This document shows positions 45,781 to 58,040 of a DNA stretch of 64,000 bases, piece after piece. The stretch covers positions 13,902,466 to 13,966,465 of the forward strand of contig NC_051128.1 in NCBI RefSeq assembly GCF_014839805.1, written 5' to 3'. A model generated the notes under the pieces. The model was not told the origin of the DNA, made no database searches, and was given only the letters and a program-made list of their open reading frames with translations. The position numbers were made by a program, and so were the translations under genes. Each line of letters begins with the position of its first letter. The stretch's first letter is position 1. This DNA is from Manduca sexta. Taxonomy: Eukaryota; Arthropoda; Insecta; Lepidoptera; Sphingidae.

Positions 45781-47302
45781 ATTTCATAAATTATATAAAT
45801 GAATACATATTTTTTTCGCAAATTTAATTTGACTCTCACTAGAGATTGCGTTATATTACGGAAAACGCACTAGGGGAACTCTTTCGTTCTAAATAGTTCT
45901 TTAATAATGCCTCAATTCTTTTTATGCATATTTTCAATAAAACTCAGGTGTCAAATCATGATATAATTTAGAGTACCTGTACATAAATACATACACACTC
46001 ACGCCCTTATCCCATACGGATAAGCAAAGACTTTGGCGCCACGTGCCACGATCTTGACACACCTATTTCGCCTCTTTCACGTTTATAGTTTCCCATACAT
46101 TTTCGACGGTTAAGAATACTGACTTACCCTTTTCGGAGATCATTTATTTAATCAATGTACGTTGGTATAATTTGAAATGTTGGTATTTGTTTATTCAATA
46201 CGGACCCTAAGATGTCGACTTTAGTTTAACAGTCTTATATCTCATTTTAGAACGAAACTGAGCATCTTAATAGATTAATATGCGAGCCTAAAGGTAACCA
46301 ATAGAAACGCATAAAATGCATGTCGTTCCTCTGTCTTACTAACTATTAAATATCTATTGGTCCACAAAATAACACGAGACGAATAAAAAGTTTTTTTATG
46401 CAAATTTTCAATATTTATTTCAATTCCATCTCATATAACAAAGCTAGTAGGTAATACGGATGATCTGTACGGCCAATGTGTTTGAACATGCGGTAAAATG
46501 ATAGTATACTGTCATTCTGTTAATATTTCATATCAAAAATAATGCCAATATGATGCCAAGTAAAAAAATCTACATCGCTGTTTTCGAGATCAAAAGAAAC
46601 AATGTCAAACAAAAATTTGACTAAATATAATTCAAAACCTGTGAATTGATTTATTTAGATATTTTATTTTCTTTCATATTATGTCATCCGATGACACATT
46701 GAAGGTAGGCGACCACATTATATCGTTATTCGTTGTTCAGTCCAAATCGCGTTTCGCATCAGCTTTGTATGTACTTGCATCCAATTTATAAAAAAAAACC
46801 GCGATTTAATCCGAAAAAGAGTTTTATTTCAATTTGCTTATAGCAAATACATACCTTTGTACTACGTCACTATCATAACAGAACAATTAATTTAATGGTC
46901 TCTGTTCAATTTATTTTGAAAGTTGAGTAGGCCGCGCCTGCTTTTGTTACGCGATAGGATAACAAAAGCGTGTAGATAAAACTTCCAGACCATATAAAAT
47001 GCACAATGATTCACTGCAAGTAACGTTTAATTAACAAGAGTGCATTAATTTGAATAAAATATAAACAGCAGTTTGCTATAGTAGCTATTTTCCGCTCAGG
47101 GAATCCGAGTAGTTAATGGCGGCGCTGACCATAGAATGGTGTTGGAGTATGTTAAAAATAAAAATAATGTCAAATAGAAAAACATAACATTATGCATGGG
47201 GCATGTTAAAAATTTGTGATGGGTTAAGTAGTAAATCTAACTAAAGCAATGCAAGTGATAAGGTAGAATTGTAGTCTATTAAAACATTGCGTTATCGTCT
47301 TA
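45781..47302. other. Intergenic, no recognisable gene
   Basis: AT-rich. A weak SINE A fragment in reverse lies near 45990-46070 ('cacgcccttatcccatacgg'), and 46790-46835 ('aaccgcgatttaatccgaaa') resembles the tail of repeat family G. Confidence 0.4.
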
Positions 47303-47340
47303 TATAAATAATAAATCTAATATAGGTCACGGCCAGTCAC
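47303..47340 (+). promoter_or_regulatory. Possible core promoter (TATA + initiator) of the 47414 gene
   Basis: TATAAA at 47303-47308 and an initiator-like CCAGTC with A at 47335. The 32-base spacing fits an arthropod TATA promoter. This would give a 5' leader of about 79 bases before the ATG at 47414. Confidence 0.4.
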
Positions 47341-47413
47341 TGGTTAATTTTATTTTGATGTTCTACGACCGGTTTGATATTTTAAATCTATTGGATAGTA
47401 GCGGATATTAGTA

Positions 47414-48241
47414 ATGGTGTCTACGTCGTACAAACATACAGAGAGACTAATTGCATACATTTGTTCCCAGGCGGCTTTGTCATCGCTGGAACGAGAAGCC
47501 AAAGAGAATGTATATGCGGTGCTGGACCCGCATATCCAGTACGATATAACGATAAATAAACACGGGGAACCGCCTAAATATTTGTCACTGTCTAAGCCTT
47601 TAACACACCAAAGAAAGCACGCTTACGATCATAAACCCAACAATGAAATAAACAATAATTACATAGAAAATAAATTTACAACATTCAAATCAAATCCAAA
47701 TATCCGGAGATCTAATAAAAGTAACGAGAGAAAAATTAAAACTTACGAACGTAAAAATTACGTTTGCAAAAGTAATCAAGATATACAATACTCTAAGGAC
47801 CCGTTTTTTGGTATAAGAACTAATGAAAGCACTGTAGATAACGCACAAAATAATAAACACAACGAAAACGCTGGTGCAAAAAGCACAAGAATATACGATA
47901 GGAATAATTCTGGAAGAAAAGGGAAGCAGGAGAATATTGTTAAAGACTCGAAAAGAGCTTCAAATCGTAGTTACGACTATGAAATAGATAGAAACAATTT
48001 GAAGAAAAGATGTTACGAAGAATCTGATGAAGTACAAATTCATAAAAATACTGAAAAAGTTATCGAAGATGATTGCAGACCGAGGCCTGGGAAAGTGAAA
48101 GAAATCGCATCAATATTTGATAGAAATAGTGTGGAATATTTGAGTGGATCTAATTTGAAAAAGGATAGACCGAAACCGTTACAAAGTTATGGTTATCAAG
48201 CGTACTTAGATCATGTTTTTCCTGACGCAGTGGAAATATAG
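47414..48241 (+). CDS. Uncharacterised intronless Lys/Asn-rich protein (275 aa)
   Basis: One intact frame from ATG 47414 to TAG 48239-48241, by far the longest uninterrupted frame of the window. An in-frame stop (TAG at 47399-47401) lies just upstream, so the start is well bounded. The protein has no signal peptide or membrane span. It has an alpha-helical-looking N-terminus (residues 1-45, 'ALSSLEREAKENVYAVLDPH'), a long polar, basic, probably disordered middle rich in N, K, R, S and E (about 60-215), and a more ordered C-terminal block (222-275) with 'PRPGKVKEIASIFDRNSVEY' and an acidic/aromatic end 'YLDHVFPDAVEI'. I do not recognise the family. A TATA/initiator lies upstream and AATAAA downstream. 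It could also be one exon of a larger gene, but no splice site is needed. Confidence 0.72.
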   Translation: MVSTSYKHTERLIAYICSQAALSSLEREAKENVYAVLDPHIQYDITINKHGEPPKYLSLSKPLTHQRKHAYDHKPNNEINNNYIENKFTTFKSNPNIRRSNKSNERKIKTYERKNYVCKSNQDIQYSKDPFFGIRTNESTVDNAQNNKHNENAGAKSTRIYDRNNSGRKGKQENIVKDSKRASNRSYDYEIDRNNLKKRCYEESDEVQIHKNTEKVIEDDCRPRPGKVKEIASIFDRNSVEYLSGSNLKKDRPKPLQSYGYQAYLDHVFPDAVEI

Positions 48242-49429
48242 TGATTTGTTTAAGAGACTATAAAAATATGGCAACTAGATCTCCTTTTAGTGTTAGAATT
48301 GCGAGAATTTATGTAGCCAATGCCTCAAAATTTGGTCCCAAATTTTCGAAACGAAAGACTTACTAAGTCTTTCACAATTCATGGTTGTATTGGCATTAAA
48401 AATTATTGGAATTGGCTCTAAAATGATCGCGAGTTTAAATAAGAGGTAGTTTTCCTAATGGTACTTATTTATTAGTAGTTTATGCCATATTCTTGTTCAC
48501 GCTAGTTGGTATGACAGCTGTCCTCTTTTGGGACTGGTGTTATGAAATTTTAAATAGATGCATAGCCATTTAAAAATTGCTTATCATACAATTTTTCCAA
48601 TATATGCACTTGGGACTAGGACGATGAAATACATAGAGATAATGTTACTGCCACAAGATTTTATACTTATAATATTGTATTAAATATTTACAATAAATTT
48701 CTATACTTTATTGATATGTTTTACATGGCCAGTTTATTGTCTCTGAGGGAGGAACTGTAGTTTTATATAATTTCTGTATTCCTTAAGGTTGTACGATACG
48801 TTACTGTTCAATTGCTTGTGTGTATAGCTTCTGTTTCTTCTGTTTTACATTGTTGAATTTTAACAGTATTAAGACTTATAATTTACTTTGCTTTTTATTC
48901 AACCCTTAATTTACACTGTTTATATAGAGAAATATACAGCTAACCTTAATACCTAATATATATTTTCTATAAGTCAATCTTAAGGAGTGTGTATAAAACA
49001 AAAAATATCTTTCGTTCAATGGTTTGACTTTAATAATGAAATAATGTTATTATATACACAGACAAATACTAACATATAGATAGACCAGTTCTAATAATTT
49101 CTAAGTACCAACATTATCTGTCCTTCAATGTCACAGGGGTGAGCCCACGGGCAAGCCTATCGTCTCATAACACAAAAAACGTATAAAGCAGTAGGTAATA
49201 AAAATATATATATATGAGAAACTAATCCCTAATGGGCATCGATGGCTAGAACTATAAGATTATGGTTGTTTTATAGGATAGAACAGAAAACGAGCCCGTG
49301 GGTAACTTTTTGATAAGTGATCTTGACTGCCCATAAAAACCTATTATTGGATCAAATTTAACAGCTTATATACAGACACAGTATCACGCGTTTATACCAT
49401 GGGAATAGACAGAGTCTATGGATAGCCAC
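48242..49429. other. 3' UTR candidate and intergenic DNA
   Basis: The first ~470 bases probably form the 3' UTR of the 47414 gene. After 48710 no gene is recognisable, and 49135-49185 may hold a tiny SINE A fragment. Confidence 0.4.
48692..48697 (+). terminator. Candidate poly(A) signal of the 47414 gene
   Basis: AATAAA about 450 bases after the stop codon, in AT-rich sequence. Confidence 0.4.
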
Positions 49430-49550
49430 TTTGCATAATTTATTTATTGCACTTCATACAAAAGATGTAAAGTCGGACCTAATGCCAGAGGCATTCTCTA
49501 CTAGTCAACCTGAGGTGGTGCAGAGATAATTCTGACATACTTCTCTCGCT
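49430..49550 (-). repeat. Possible LINE 3' end fragment
   Basis: 'tttatttattgcacttcata' followed by 'taatgccagaggcattctct' resembles the complement of a lepidopteran retroelement tail. Weak. Confidence 0.3.
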
Positions 49551-50698
49551 TCCTCCACCTTCATAAAATTTTGCATGCAATCTCGCCGATTCAGAGTACT
49601 TTTGACCTGGCCTTTACTAAGAATGTTAGATATCTGACATTCGAATCTTTCATTCTAAAATTCGCTTTGTATATTCTCTTTGTCAGTCTCCTATCATCCA
49701 TCTTTTCCAAATGCCCAAACCACCTTATCTTAAACAGCTTATATGATAGGACCATTTCATTAAATTTTTATTTATGCATGCTTTACAACTGACTTATCTA
49801 GTTGTAAACGTGCTTGTACTTGACGTTAAATGTCTCCTTAGTTCACTATTTTGTCTCCCGCTTTGCTATGAAGGTAAGTGGAAAATTAGTACTATCTCCT
49901 CCATATCTTTCTATTTGAATAATTTCATTGCGGGATAATGACAAATTTGTATTCCCTGAGACTCGCCGAGCTTTACCGCTCGGTGTCATAAAATGTGTGC
50001 TACTGCTGATCCTGGCTTACAAGAATTGTTGTGGGTGTGAGGGCGAGAAAGTCTCTGCCCATAAACACATGAAATACAAAAGGATCATAATGCGTGCAAA
50101 GACTATTTCTCAATTAGCTTGCATACATCTTTTAATAAACATATCACCATTAGCATCCATGAAACATATCATAATGGTTTTATTTAGAATTGATTTGTTT
50201 TGTTTTTACTGTAAATATACCAAGACTTTAGTTATTTAATTTAAGAATTTTTTAAAATCATCCGTCGGATTACTCCCACTGGCTGTTTAAAAATAAACTA
50301 CGTACACATTTACATACTTCTTTCCACGTTATGCATACTTATAAATACTGAATTATTTCTCTTTCATACATTTTGGTATAAGTACGCATTGACTGCAATA
50401 TGCTTAGTCTGTTATGCTCATATATGTACATTGTACAATGAACCTCATATATGTATGCGCAGTTAAAAACCAAATAATATATGAATTACAATACAATGAA
50501 TATATAAAATCAACTGACCGTATATTAACTGTAATAATAATATATTATACTCATAAAAACGCTGTGCAAATTAGTTTCAACTAATCGTTTATTTTTATGA
50601 TTCGTACAAGAGCCAGCCAGAAATTCGGATCATTCAACAACACACTCTCATTGATAATAAACGCTTACGCAATTAAGATATCGATTAACATAACAAAA
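49551..50698. other. Intergenic, upstream of Methuselah-like copy A
   Basis: Only short frames with no domains (49571-49792, 49928-50239). The last ~140 bases (from about 50560) align with the leader of copy B at 53125, so the duplication includes the 5' UTR or promoter. Confidence 0.4.
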
Positions 50699-51040
50699 AT
50701 GTTCGGCAAAATTCTATTAATTTTATTTATAGTCGAATTTTGTAGCGCAAATAATCATCGTTCAGGTTTTGCTCAAAATGTGACGATTAGACCGAAAAAT
50801 ATGTGCAAAAGTGGTGTTTGTGTCAGTAAGTGTTGTCCCCTCGATATGATTATCGAGAGAAGAGGGAAACTAGTGTGTGTCTTCCCCAAGGAAGAAGACA
50901 TAGTTGTGTTTGAGGATAAGAATTTAGTTTATGAGGCAAATGGTACGAGAGAAGTGATTCTGTCTAAGCATTTCGAATTAGTGTTTGGAATTGTGTGTCA
51001 AAAGAAGGAGAAGCTTCTTGACTCATTTCACATTCAGGAG
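50699..51040 (+). CDS. Methuselah-like ectodomain, first coding exon, copy A
   Basis: 114 codons. The start is placed at ATG 50699 (context aaaATG) because it opens a signal peptide (residues 1-17, 'MFGKILLILFIVEFCSA') and aligns with the start of copy B; the frame is open further upstream to 50597 but that part is leader. The cysteine block C36, C41, C45-C46-P47 ('SKCCPLDM') plus a later 'VCVFP' and 'FGIVC' match the first half of the Methuselah ectodomain. The exon ends in frame at CAG GAG|GTAAGT (phase 0). Seven-helix exons are not visible between this copy and copy B, so it is either an alternative first exon or an orphan duplicate. Sequons N-V-T at residue 27 and N-G-T further on suggest glycosylation. 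Confidence 0.72.
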
Positions 51041-51469
51041 GTAAGTGTTTTAATGCAGTAAATGAACTTGATAATATACCTCAATTTCGATAGGAAGTGA
51101 AAATTTTATTGACTTGAGATCAAAATTAATTTTTAATTTATTTATTTGAATTACATTTATTTGTTATTTACAAGATCAAAAAATATATAGAACAGTCTTC
51201 TCAAAAATAGTCAACCGTGTGATGACTGTGAGGAAAATTCTCACATATTCTGAGAGAAAAGTATTCAGGAAAATATATGAATATATTTGTTAGAAAACAC
51301 GTCACCATAGCAATGAGTAATAAATCTGTATTCATTGTATAAGATTAGTAGACAAGGTATAAATAACAGTGAATGACCATTTTTCTGCAAAGTAGTAACT
51401 TCTTAGAATAAAAAAGCATATTAAAAAATGTTAACATACGATAAAATGTGACCCCCCTCCCCTCTACCA

Positions 51470-51540
51470 TGCCAGTATAGTGGTCTAAGCCCTTAACCCT
51501 CTTAATAGTAGAGGAATCCAGTACCCAACAGTGATAAATA
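51470..51540 (+). repeat. SINE family B fragment
   Basis: 'gtggtctaagcccttaaccc' followed by 'tcttaatagtagaggaatcc' matches the 3' half of the copy at 54199. Confidence 0.55.
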
Positions 51541-52164
51541 AAATTATTAACATTGACTTATGGATAACGCACGGCTAAATCCAATACGTCTAGTAATATT
51601 AAATTTGTAAGCTAGAAACTCAATTGCATAAAGTTATGGAGGAATTGATTAAGGGAGTAGGGACGTTAGAAAACTAGCATTATTATTCAATGTAAATTTT
51701 GACTTAAAATTATCTTTTTTAGGGAATATTTTATGACATCGTACTTTCGTGTTTTTGTAAAATATCTAGTAAGTAAAGACAGCAAATAACGTATTTTTTA
51801 TTTTTGGTAATTAAATCTAGTCGTATATATATAGGTACTGTTGAGTACAAATACCTATAGCTAGAACGTATTATTCTAATCAGTCGTTTATTTGCAACAA
51901 TAACTGACATGAAATATTTTATGATTCAACTCATTGTCTTCATTTTATCTTGTATAAATGCAAATTTTATTTTTCCTGTATATTTACATCATCAATTCTT
52001 ACACGTAGTCCTATTGTTTGTACGGGGCCAGGTGTTGTCAACTTAATGAATTTACCACTAACTGGTTTGACTTTCCTTTTAGCGGAGAAATATTGGTTTA
52101 AGGGGCTGATGGTTGTATTAGTGGATTAGTATATAACAATTAATGACAGGAAGAAGTAGGTCTT

Positions 52165-52365
52165 TTTATATTGCTTTGAATGACAACAAGAGCTTGCCGT
52201 TCGCTTGATAGTAAGTTATATGACCGTCCATAAACAGTAGAAACAATATCCAACACCTTGAATTACAAAGTATTGTTTGGTATTCCACTGCGCTCGCCAT
52301 CCTGAGACATGAGATGTTAAGTCCCATTATGTCCAGTAGTTACACTGGCTACAATCTACTGGTAA
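52165..52365 (-). repeat. Dispersed repeat family C copy
   Basis: In complement it matches 960-1170: 'gacaacaagagcttgccgtt', 'ccaacaccttgaattacaaa', 'cactgcgctcgccatcctga' and 'agacatgagatgttaag'. Confidence 0.78.
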
Positions 52366-53280
52366 AGATCTACTAAAACATTATCTATACTCTATCACAT
52401 AAGATATTAACACCTAACACTCTTTCTGCCATTTTCTAATCCCACTCCAATGTTACAGAAAGGATTTGTCCTAATTGATCGTTGCAGCCACCTGGATATT
52501 GGCAAATCGTTGTAGAATTTTTAACACAAGATTTGCTCAAATTGGGTTGCGGACTCAAGACTCTTGTTCCCCTCTATATAACCAGTAAGACCTAGGAACG
52601 TTCATACATTATGAAATTTGTACTAAGAACCAGCTCTAGACTTCAAATTGGTCTAGACTTATCTTGTTCAGTTCACATATGATAAAATATGTTATCTATA
52701 GGTATGTATATGCTTGGTATTATTTGGTTTTAGTTTTTGAGATATTAACCACCATTCAACAAGCTCTGACCACAACCATGATAATTAAGAATTTTATTGG
52801 TAAACGAAACTTGCGCAGAACATAATAATATGGAAATTATTAATAATGTTATTTACCATCTTAATTACCTCTTTATATCATGAAGGCAAACATAACTATA
52901 TACAGATCTAAGTAATACAATACGTCGATGGAATTGAATTTAATTAAATTTCTTTCACTGCTTACAGTTATTAAAAAAAATACTCCACACCTGTTTTTCT
53001 TTCTTCTATCCACTAATGTTTACATTCTCCGGAGACCTGAACAAAACCATAAATATAGCTCGATTGTTAATATTTTATGAATTTTTCGCCATGCAATAAC
53101 TCCCAAGACTCATTAATATGATAAACAATGCTATGCAAATTTGACACTTATATACAAAAGTGCATAAGACGTGCCATATTATATTGTATAGGACACAAAG
53201 CGTTGGCAAGCCGGTCATTCAACAACACATCCTCACAGACGACAAACGTACACCATCGATCAACTTTAGTCGTTACAAAA

Positions 53281-53625
53281 ATGTTCGCCGAAATTCTATT
53301 ATTTTTATATATCATCGAATTGTGCAGTGCGAGTAATGTGCGTTCGGGCTTCGCTCAAAATATGACTATTAGACCGAAAAATATGTGCAATAGTGGTAAT
53401 TGTGTGAGTAAGTGCTGTCCGCTAGGGATGGTTATGGAGAGGAGAGGGAAGATTGTGTGTGTGTTCCCACAGGAAGAGGACGTAGTTGTGTTTGAGAATA
53501 AAAATTTCGTTCACAACAAAATAAATGTGACGGGACAAGTAACTTTTTCAAAGGATTTTGAATTGGTGTTTGGAGTTGTGTGTAAAAGAAAATATTTTAA
53601 CACCCGCCCCTACTATATGCAAGAG
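53281..53625 (+). CDS. Methuselah-like ectodomain, first coding exon, copy B
   Basis: 115 codons from ATG 53281, about 65% identical to copy A by hand count. Signal peptide 1-17; C36, C41, C45-C46-P47 ('SKCCPLGM'), then 'VCVFPQEEDVVVFENKN' and 'FELVFGVVC'. It ends ATG CAA GAG|GTAAAT, phase 0, at the same position as copy A. The upstream open stretch (53128-53280) is leader. Copy spacing is 2582 bases between the ATGs. No downstream exon is recognised up to 64000. Differences are concentrated after residue 70, in the region nearest the exon end, as expected for a ligand-facing or fast-evolving domain (inference). Confidence 0.72.
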
Positions 53626-54198
53626 GTAAATCTTACTTAAATCACTTATTTAACTTGATATTATATTCAAATTTTTTACCGAGATTTTTTTATTGATTTA
53701 TGATTATGTAGACAAATAATTTATTTATGATAAATAAATACCAGTAATTAATTTCAACGTAATAATAAGTTTTAAGGTATCAAATGTTTTCTTCAAGAAG
53801 TAAAGCGAATGCATCGTCCGCTTAAAAACGCTGTAAAATCTCAGAAGAAAACTCGCGAATAGAGTTCTCAGGAAAGTTTATGAACGCTCTTGTCAGAACA
53901 CGTCATATCAATGTGAAATAAATCCACCAGTAAATCAGTGCTCGTTATTTACATAGGATTTGTTGACTTACAACAATGTCGATTTTACAACTTTCCAGAT
54001 ATTATGTCAGATAATACAAAAAATTGATCGTGATTTTCTATATTTTCGGATGAAGGAGTTTTATTAATATTAAATATGAATTTTTGTGGAGATGTTTGGC
54101 TGTTAGAAATAAACACTGTAACCACAGACCGCACCCGTATAGCCTACTTTTTGTCCCGGAACTTGTGGGAATTTTATATGTTTATACCAATAAATAAA
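53626..54198. other. Intron or downstream of copy B; no exon found
   Basis: AT-rich. Homologous to the start of the interval after copy A up to about 53940. Confidence 0.45.
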
Positions 54199-54525
54199 GA
54201 AGCAGTGATAGCCTAGTTGGGTGTGGAACGGACTGCCGAGACGAATGTCCGCAGGTTCAAAAACCAAAAAGGGCACACACCTCTAACTTTTATAAGATTA
54301 TGTGAGTATTTTTTGCGAATTATCGCTTGCTTTAACAGTAAGGAAAACATCGTGAGGAAACGTGCACACATGAGAAGTTCTCTGTAGGATTTTCGAAGGA
54401 GTGTGAAGTCTACCCAATCCGCACTAGGCCAGCGTGGTGGACTAAGGCCTAATCCCTCTCAGTAGTAGTGGAGGCCCGTGCCCGGCAGTGGGACAGTATA
54501 TAATACAGGGATGATATTATTATAC
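54199..54525 (+). mobile_element. tRNA-derived SINE, family B (best copy)
   Basis: The head has tRNA-like boxes: 'tgatagcctagttggg' (box A-like) at about 54206 and 'caggttcaaaaacc' (decayed box B) near 54252. The body follows ('aacatcgtgaggaaac', 'gtggactaaggcctaatcc', 'ctctcagtagtag', 'cagtgggacagtatataata'). Other copies lie at 408, 4650, 18195, 51470 and 57833 (minus). Confidence 0.82.
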
Positions 54526-54738
54526 CAGTAAAGGCGGACACGTCCCGAACTGCAAGTAACGCTAGTTTTAAAGCATTTTGTGTTTCTTGGAAAAAAATAT
54601 TTAAATGCAATGTAGTATAAATTCTCCATGGCCCTCAATAAAAATATTTCTGGGTTAAGAATAGATCTGACGACATTACTAGTGACGGTTATTTTTGCAG
54701 TAATGGATTTATGAATAATTATCTTATTTGGACCATGT

Positions 54739-55009
54739 CCCTATACTATTATATAAAGGTGAAGAATTTGTTTGTTTCAACGCGGTAATCTCATGAACTA
54801 CTCATTCGAATAAAAAAATATTTTTTGTTGGTAGCCCATTTATCAAGAATGGACATAGGCTATATGCTATTGGTATGGAGATAGTTTGAGACCCTGGGAA
54901 GGATATAGGCTTATTTCTCCCCCGGGAAAATATATAGCAGGACTTTTGTCCCAGAAAAAGTTTGTCTCGGAAAAACTTTCACGCAGGCGGAGCCGCGAGC
55001 AAAAGCTAA
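54739..55009 (+). mobile_element. Helitron-like element, 271 bp
   Basis: The left end 'cctatactattatataaagg' is near the family start, then 'acgcggtaatctcatgaact' and 'ttgttggtagccca'. The right end has 'acgcaggcggagccgcgagc' (hairpin-like) then 'aaaagctaa' followed by T at 55010. It lacks the 123-bp tandem units of the 62 kb copy. A minus-strand frame over it is not a gene. Confidence 0.7.
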
Positions 55010-55695
55010 TCCATAATAAGCCTTGATCTATACGTTTTTCAATGTGCCAAATAAATAGCATTGAGATTTCTGGAAAGTTGTTAACTGTATTTATATTGTA
55101 AATCGGCAAAATGGTTTGTGGGTATGTTTGACACTTTATATCTGTCGTACACTCGTTGGTCAATTAATCGTCACCATTAGAAACTAGGGGTGCCACCTAG
55201 TTCATAATATTATTCGTTTTAGTATATTTTGCTTCATTATTTTATATTATTGTAATAATTCATGTCCTTGTTGACCATCAATCTGTATATTATAAAAAAA
55301 GCAACGAATTATACGATTTGAAAAAATATTTTATTCTCATAAATGCCACAATAATTTAATTATTACTTGACAACTTGACTTATTATTATTTTATTATTTA
55401 CTTGACAACGCTATGGCTATGAATGTTTGAGCTTTTTCACAATTTATTTCAGTCTAAAATTTATCATCGAAAAAGATTTATAACGCTGTGACAACCCTAA
55501 TCAAACACGCATTTACGCAGCAAACACGCCTAGTGCGTGTTGCGGGATTAATCAAATCGGTCCAATTCCGAGCTGTGATCTCTCGTAACAACACATAAAG
55601 GCTATAAAACAATATTAGCCTAAAGGCAAATCTACCATTTCTTTTTTCTGTTGTTACGCTCATGCGGTCATGCGATTGCCTCTGACATATATATA
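55010..55695. other. No recognisable gene
   Basis: AT-rich DNA with only short frames. Confidence 0.4.
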
Positions 55696-55890
55696 ACTAG
55701 CGACCCGCCCCGGCTTCGCACGGGTGCAATGCTGACTATTTAATGGATGTTATTATTATACATATAAACCTTCCCCTTGAATCACTCTATCTATTAAAAA
55801 AAAACCGCAACAAAATCCGTTGCGTAGTTTTAAAGATTTAAGAACACATAGGGACAGAGAAAGCGACTTTGTTTTATACTATGTAGTGAT
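55696..55890 (-). repeat. Dispersed repeat family H (actagcgacccgccccgg type)
   Basis: One end reads 'actagcgacccgccccggct', the other 'gcgactttgttttatactat' followed by gtagtgat. The layout resembles the Helitron-like family (GC-rich hairpin next to ctag), but the body differs. Probably a distinct non-autonomous family. Confidence 0.5.
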
Positions 55891-57832
55891 ATAATTGGAA
55901 AGAGACAATAATGCTTGGACACTGATTTCGCCAATATGAATAGATAAAGTGGTAAACAGAAGATTTTTATATACAGGGTAAATTTGACATTACGTAACTA
56001 AACGAAATCACGTGTCATCTTGAAAACTATAGTTTACTGTAAAGTTCCTCGAACTGAAGATGTTAAATAAAAAATTGTAAGTTTCGAACAAAATAAAAAT
56101 GATTAAAAAGTATTTTAAAAAAGCGCTTTAACACTAATACTACCTAACAATAATATTATTGACTATTACTTTATGCGAATTCGTCGAAGTGGAAATATCA
56201 CACATTCTGTTAAAAATACACCCACGCACACGGCATATTCGCACTTAAAGATTGACGAAAAAATCAGAAAAGTAAGACTACGAATTTTGATGAAAACATT
56301 CGTTGTTTATAAATGACTTTTGGCAAAAAGTTAACAGAGGTAAAGATGAGCATGTGGTTACATTCATTAACGTAACATCAAAATGGCTCTGAATAAGAAC
56401 AATATAATTAGAACGGCTTTATAGTCATATAATACTTAATAATTTTAAACCATTTAAACCATTTAAACCATTTATTTCTCTACACACACATAAATACAAC
56501 AAAAAAGTATAAAAGAAAAAAAAAACAAACACACACACACAGTTAACAATACCAGGCACAAAACTGATTGCTTGCACTATGTGTGGTAGAAGGGATACCA
56601 GCTCAGTATACGCTGCAAAACAGCACTGATTTTCAGCTGAACCCCACTGTTATTATAGCACAACAAATCTTTTTGAGTGTACGGTCAGCTACAGCATACA
56701 ATGCATAGCTTCAAGACACTGTGAGCTCATTCTGCGTAAATCGGACCACCAACAGCTAAAAAATAAAAATATTATAATTAAATAGTTGTATAATTGTAAA
56801 ATCAGTTCCTCCCGTGACCATGAAGGCTGCAAAGTATTCGAAACGTCTGCAGAAAAAGTAAAATATTAAACCGCGATAAAATCCAAAAAATTGTTTAATT
56901 TAATGCATAGCTTCTACAAATAGAAAAGAAGAAAGAAAAAACCATTTATTGACGCAGCAGTGAACAAATATATCTTTTTATATTGCTCTTCCACGTAGAG
57001 TTGTAACAATACTTTTTACTCCACATCTCATAAGCAATAATTTATTATATACTTATAATATTTATGGTTTTATATCTATAATTACAGTGATACCAGGTAG
57101 TCAATGGTACTTCAAAGCATCATCAATCATAAACTGATTACGTGAGTGCGCGTAATGACTACTCCGTACGTTGCAATACGTCTCGTTTTCGCGCTTATGA
57201 ACCTGGATAGAGCATTTTTAATTCTCGCGTGACTTTAATTACATAAATGTGTTAATCATGATAGTTACAGGAATATAAAACGACGGTTGGCAGAGTTATT
57301 GAATTACGTGATTTTTTTTCGAATATTTACACTGTGTTCGAAAAATTAAGAAATGTGTTGATTTTAAATATGTATATTGTATAATAATATCATAAAAACA
57401 TGTTGGTTTTTAAATATAAAAATGTTCCAATACACTCTACCGGCATAGGTACATCATTGTGCAATATTACTATAGCACATAGTGCTACTTTTACATAGGT
57501 TTTTTTTTTAATTTTATAATATATTATAGTTTACAGTAATTTTCTTATACATTTACGATATTTTATGCAGAACAGAAGTCGTCAAACATAAATTTATACC
57601 TATATTCGGTAAAATAACTAAAAGAAAAAAATATTGAGGAACACTTACAAAGTTTTGGGCCGCCAGCGCGGCGCCATGTGAAAAATAACAAAAACAAGAA
57701 TGTCATCCCATTAAACCACGCTAGGGGAATAATAAGGGTGGATTCTATCTACAGAGGATCTAACAGAGCAGAAAACAATCAATTACTACACAAAATGTAT
57801 GGATTCGCTTCCTTGGGCCGTGACCAAAATAT
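55891..57832. other. Repeat-like DNA without gene
   Basis: Contains a short tandem repeat of 'accatttaa' (56449-56475), a copy of the 21150 repeat ('aaccatttatttctctacac' at 56467), an (AC)n run at 56528-56542, and repeat family G at 56710-56890 shared with Ig gene intron 1. Confidence 0.5.
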
Positions 57833-58040
57833 AATATCAGCCCTGTATTAATACTGTCCCACTGCTGGGCACGGGCTTACTCTATTATTGAGAGGGTGTA
57901 GGGCTTAGTTCACCATGCTGACTAAGTGCGGGTTGGCAGACTTTAAACCTTCGAAATAATTATGCAGAACTTAGGTATGAAGGTTTTCTCACGTTGTTTT
58001 TCTTCACTGTTAACGCAAGCGATAATTCACAAAGAATAGA
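57833..58040 (-). mobile_element. SINE family B copy
   Basis: Reverse orientation: 'aatatcagccctgtattaat', 'actgtcccactgctgggcac', 'gtgcgggttggcagact' and 'taacgcaagcgataattcac' are complements of 54300-54520. The head is absent. Confidence 0.78.

Larger units (their letters stand above)
51041..53280. other. Between Methuselah-like copies; no exon found
   Basis: The first ~360 bases align with the sequence after copy B (for example 'ttctcaggaaa'-type blocks at 51261 and 53866), so the tandem duplication reaches into the intron. The rest is AT-rich with repeats (SINE B fragment at 51470-51540 and repeat C at 52165-52365). Confidence 0.5.

Noticed and set aside
49928..50239. 103-codon plus-strand frame
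   Set aside because: No domain or signal; composition like surrounding noncoding DNA.
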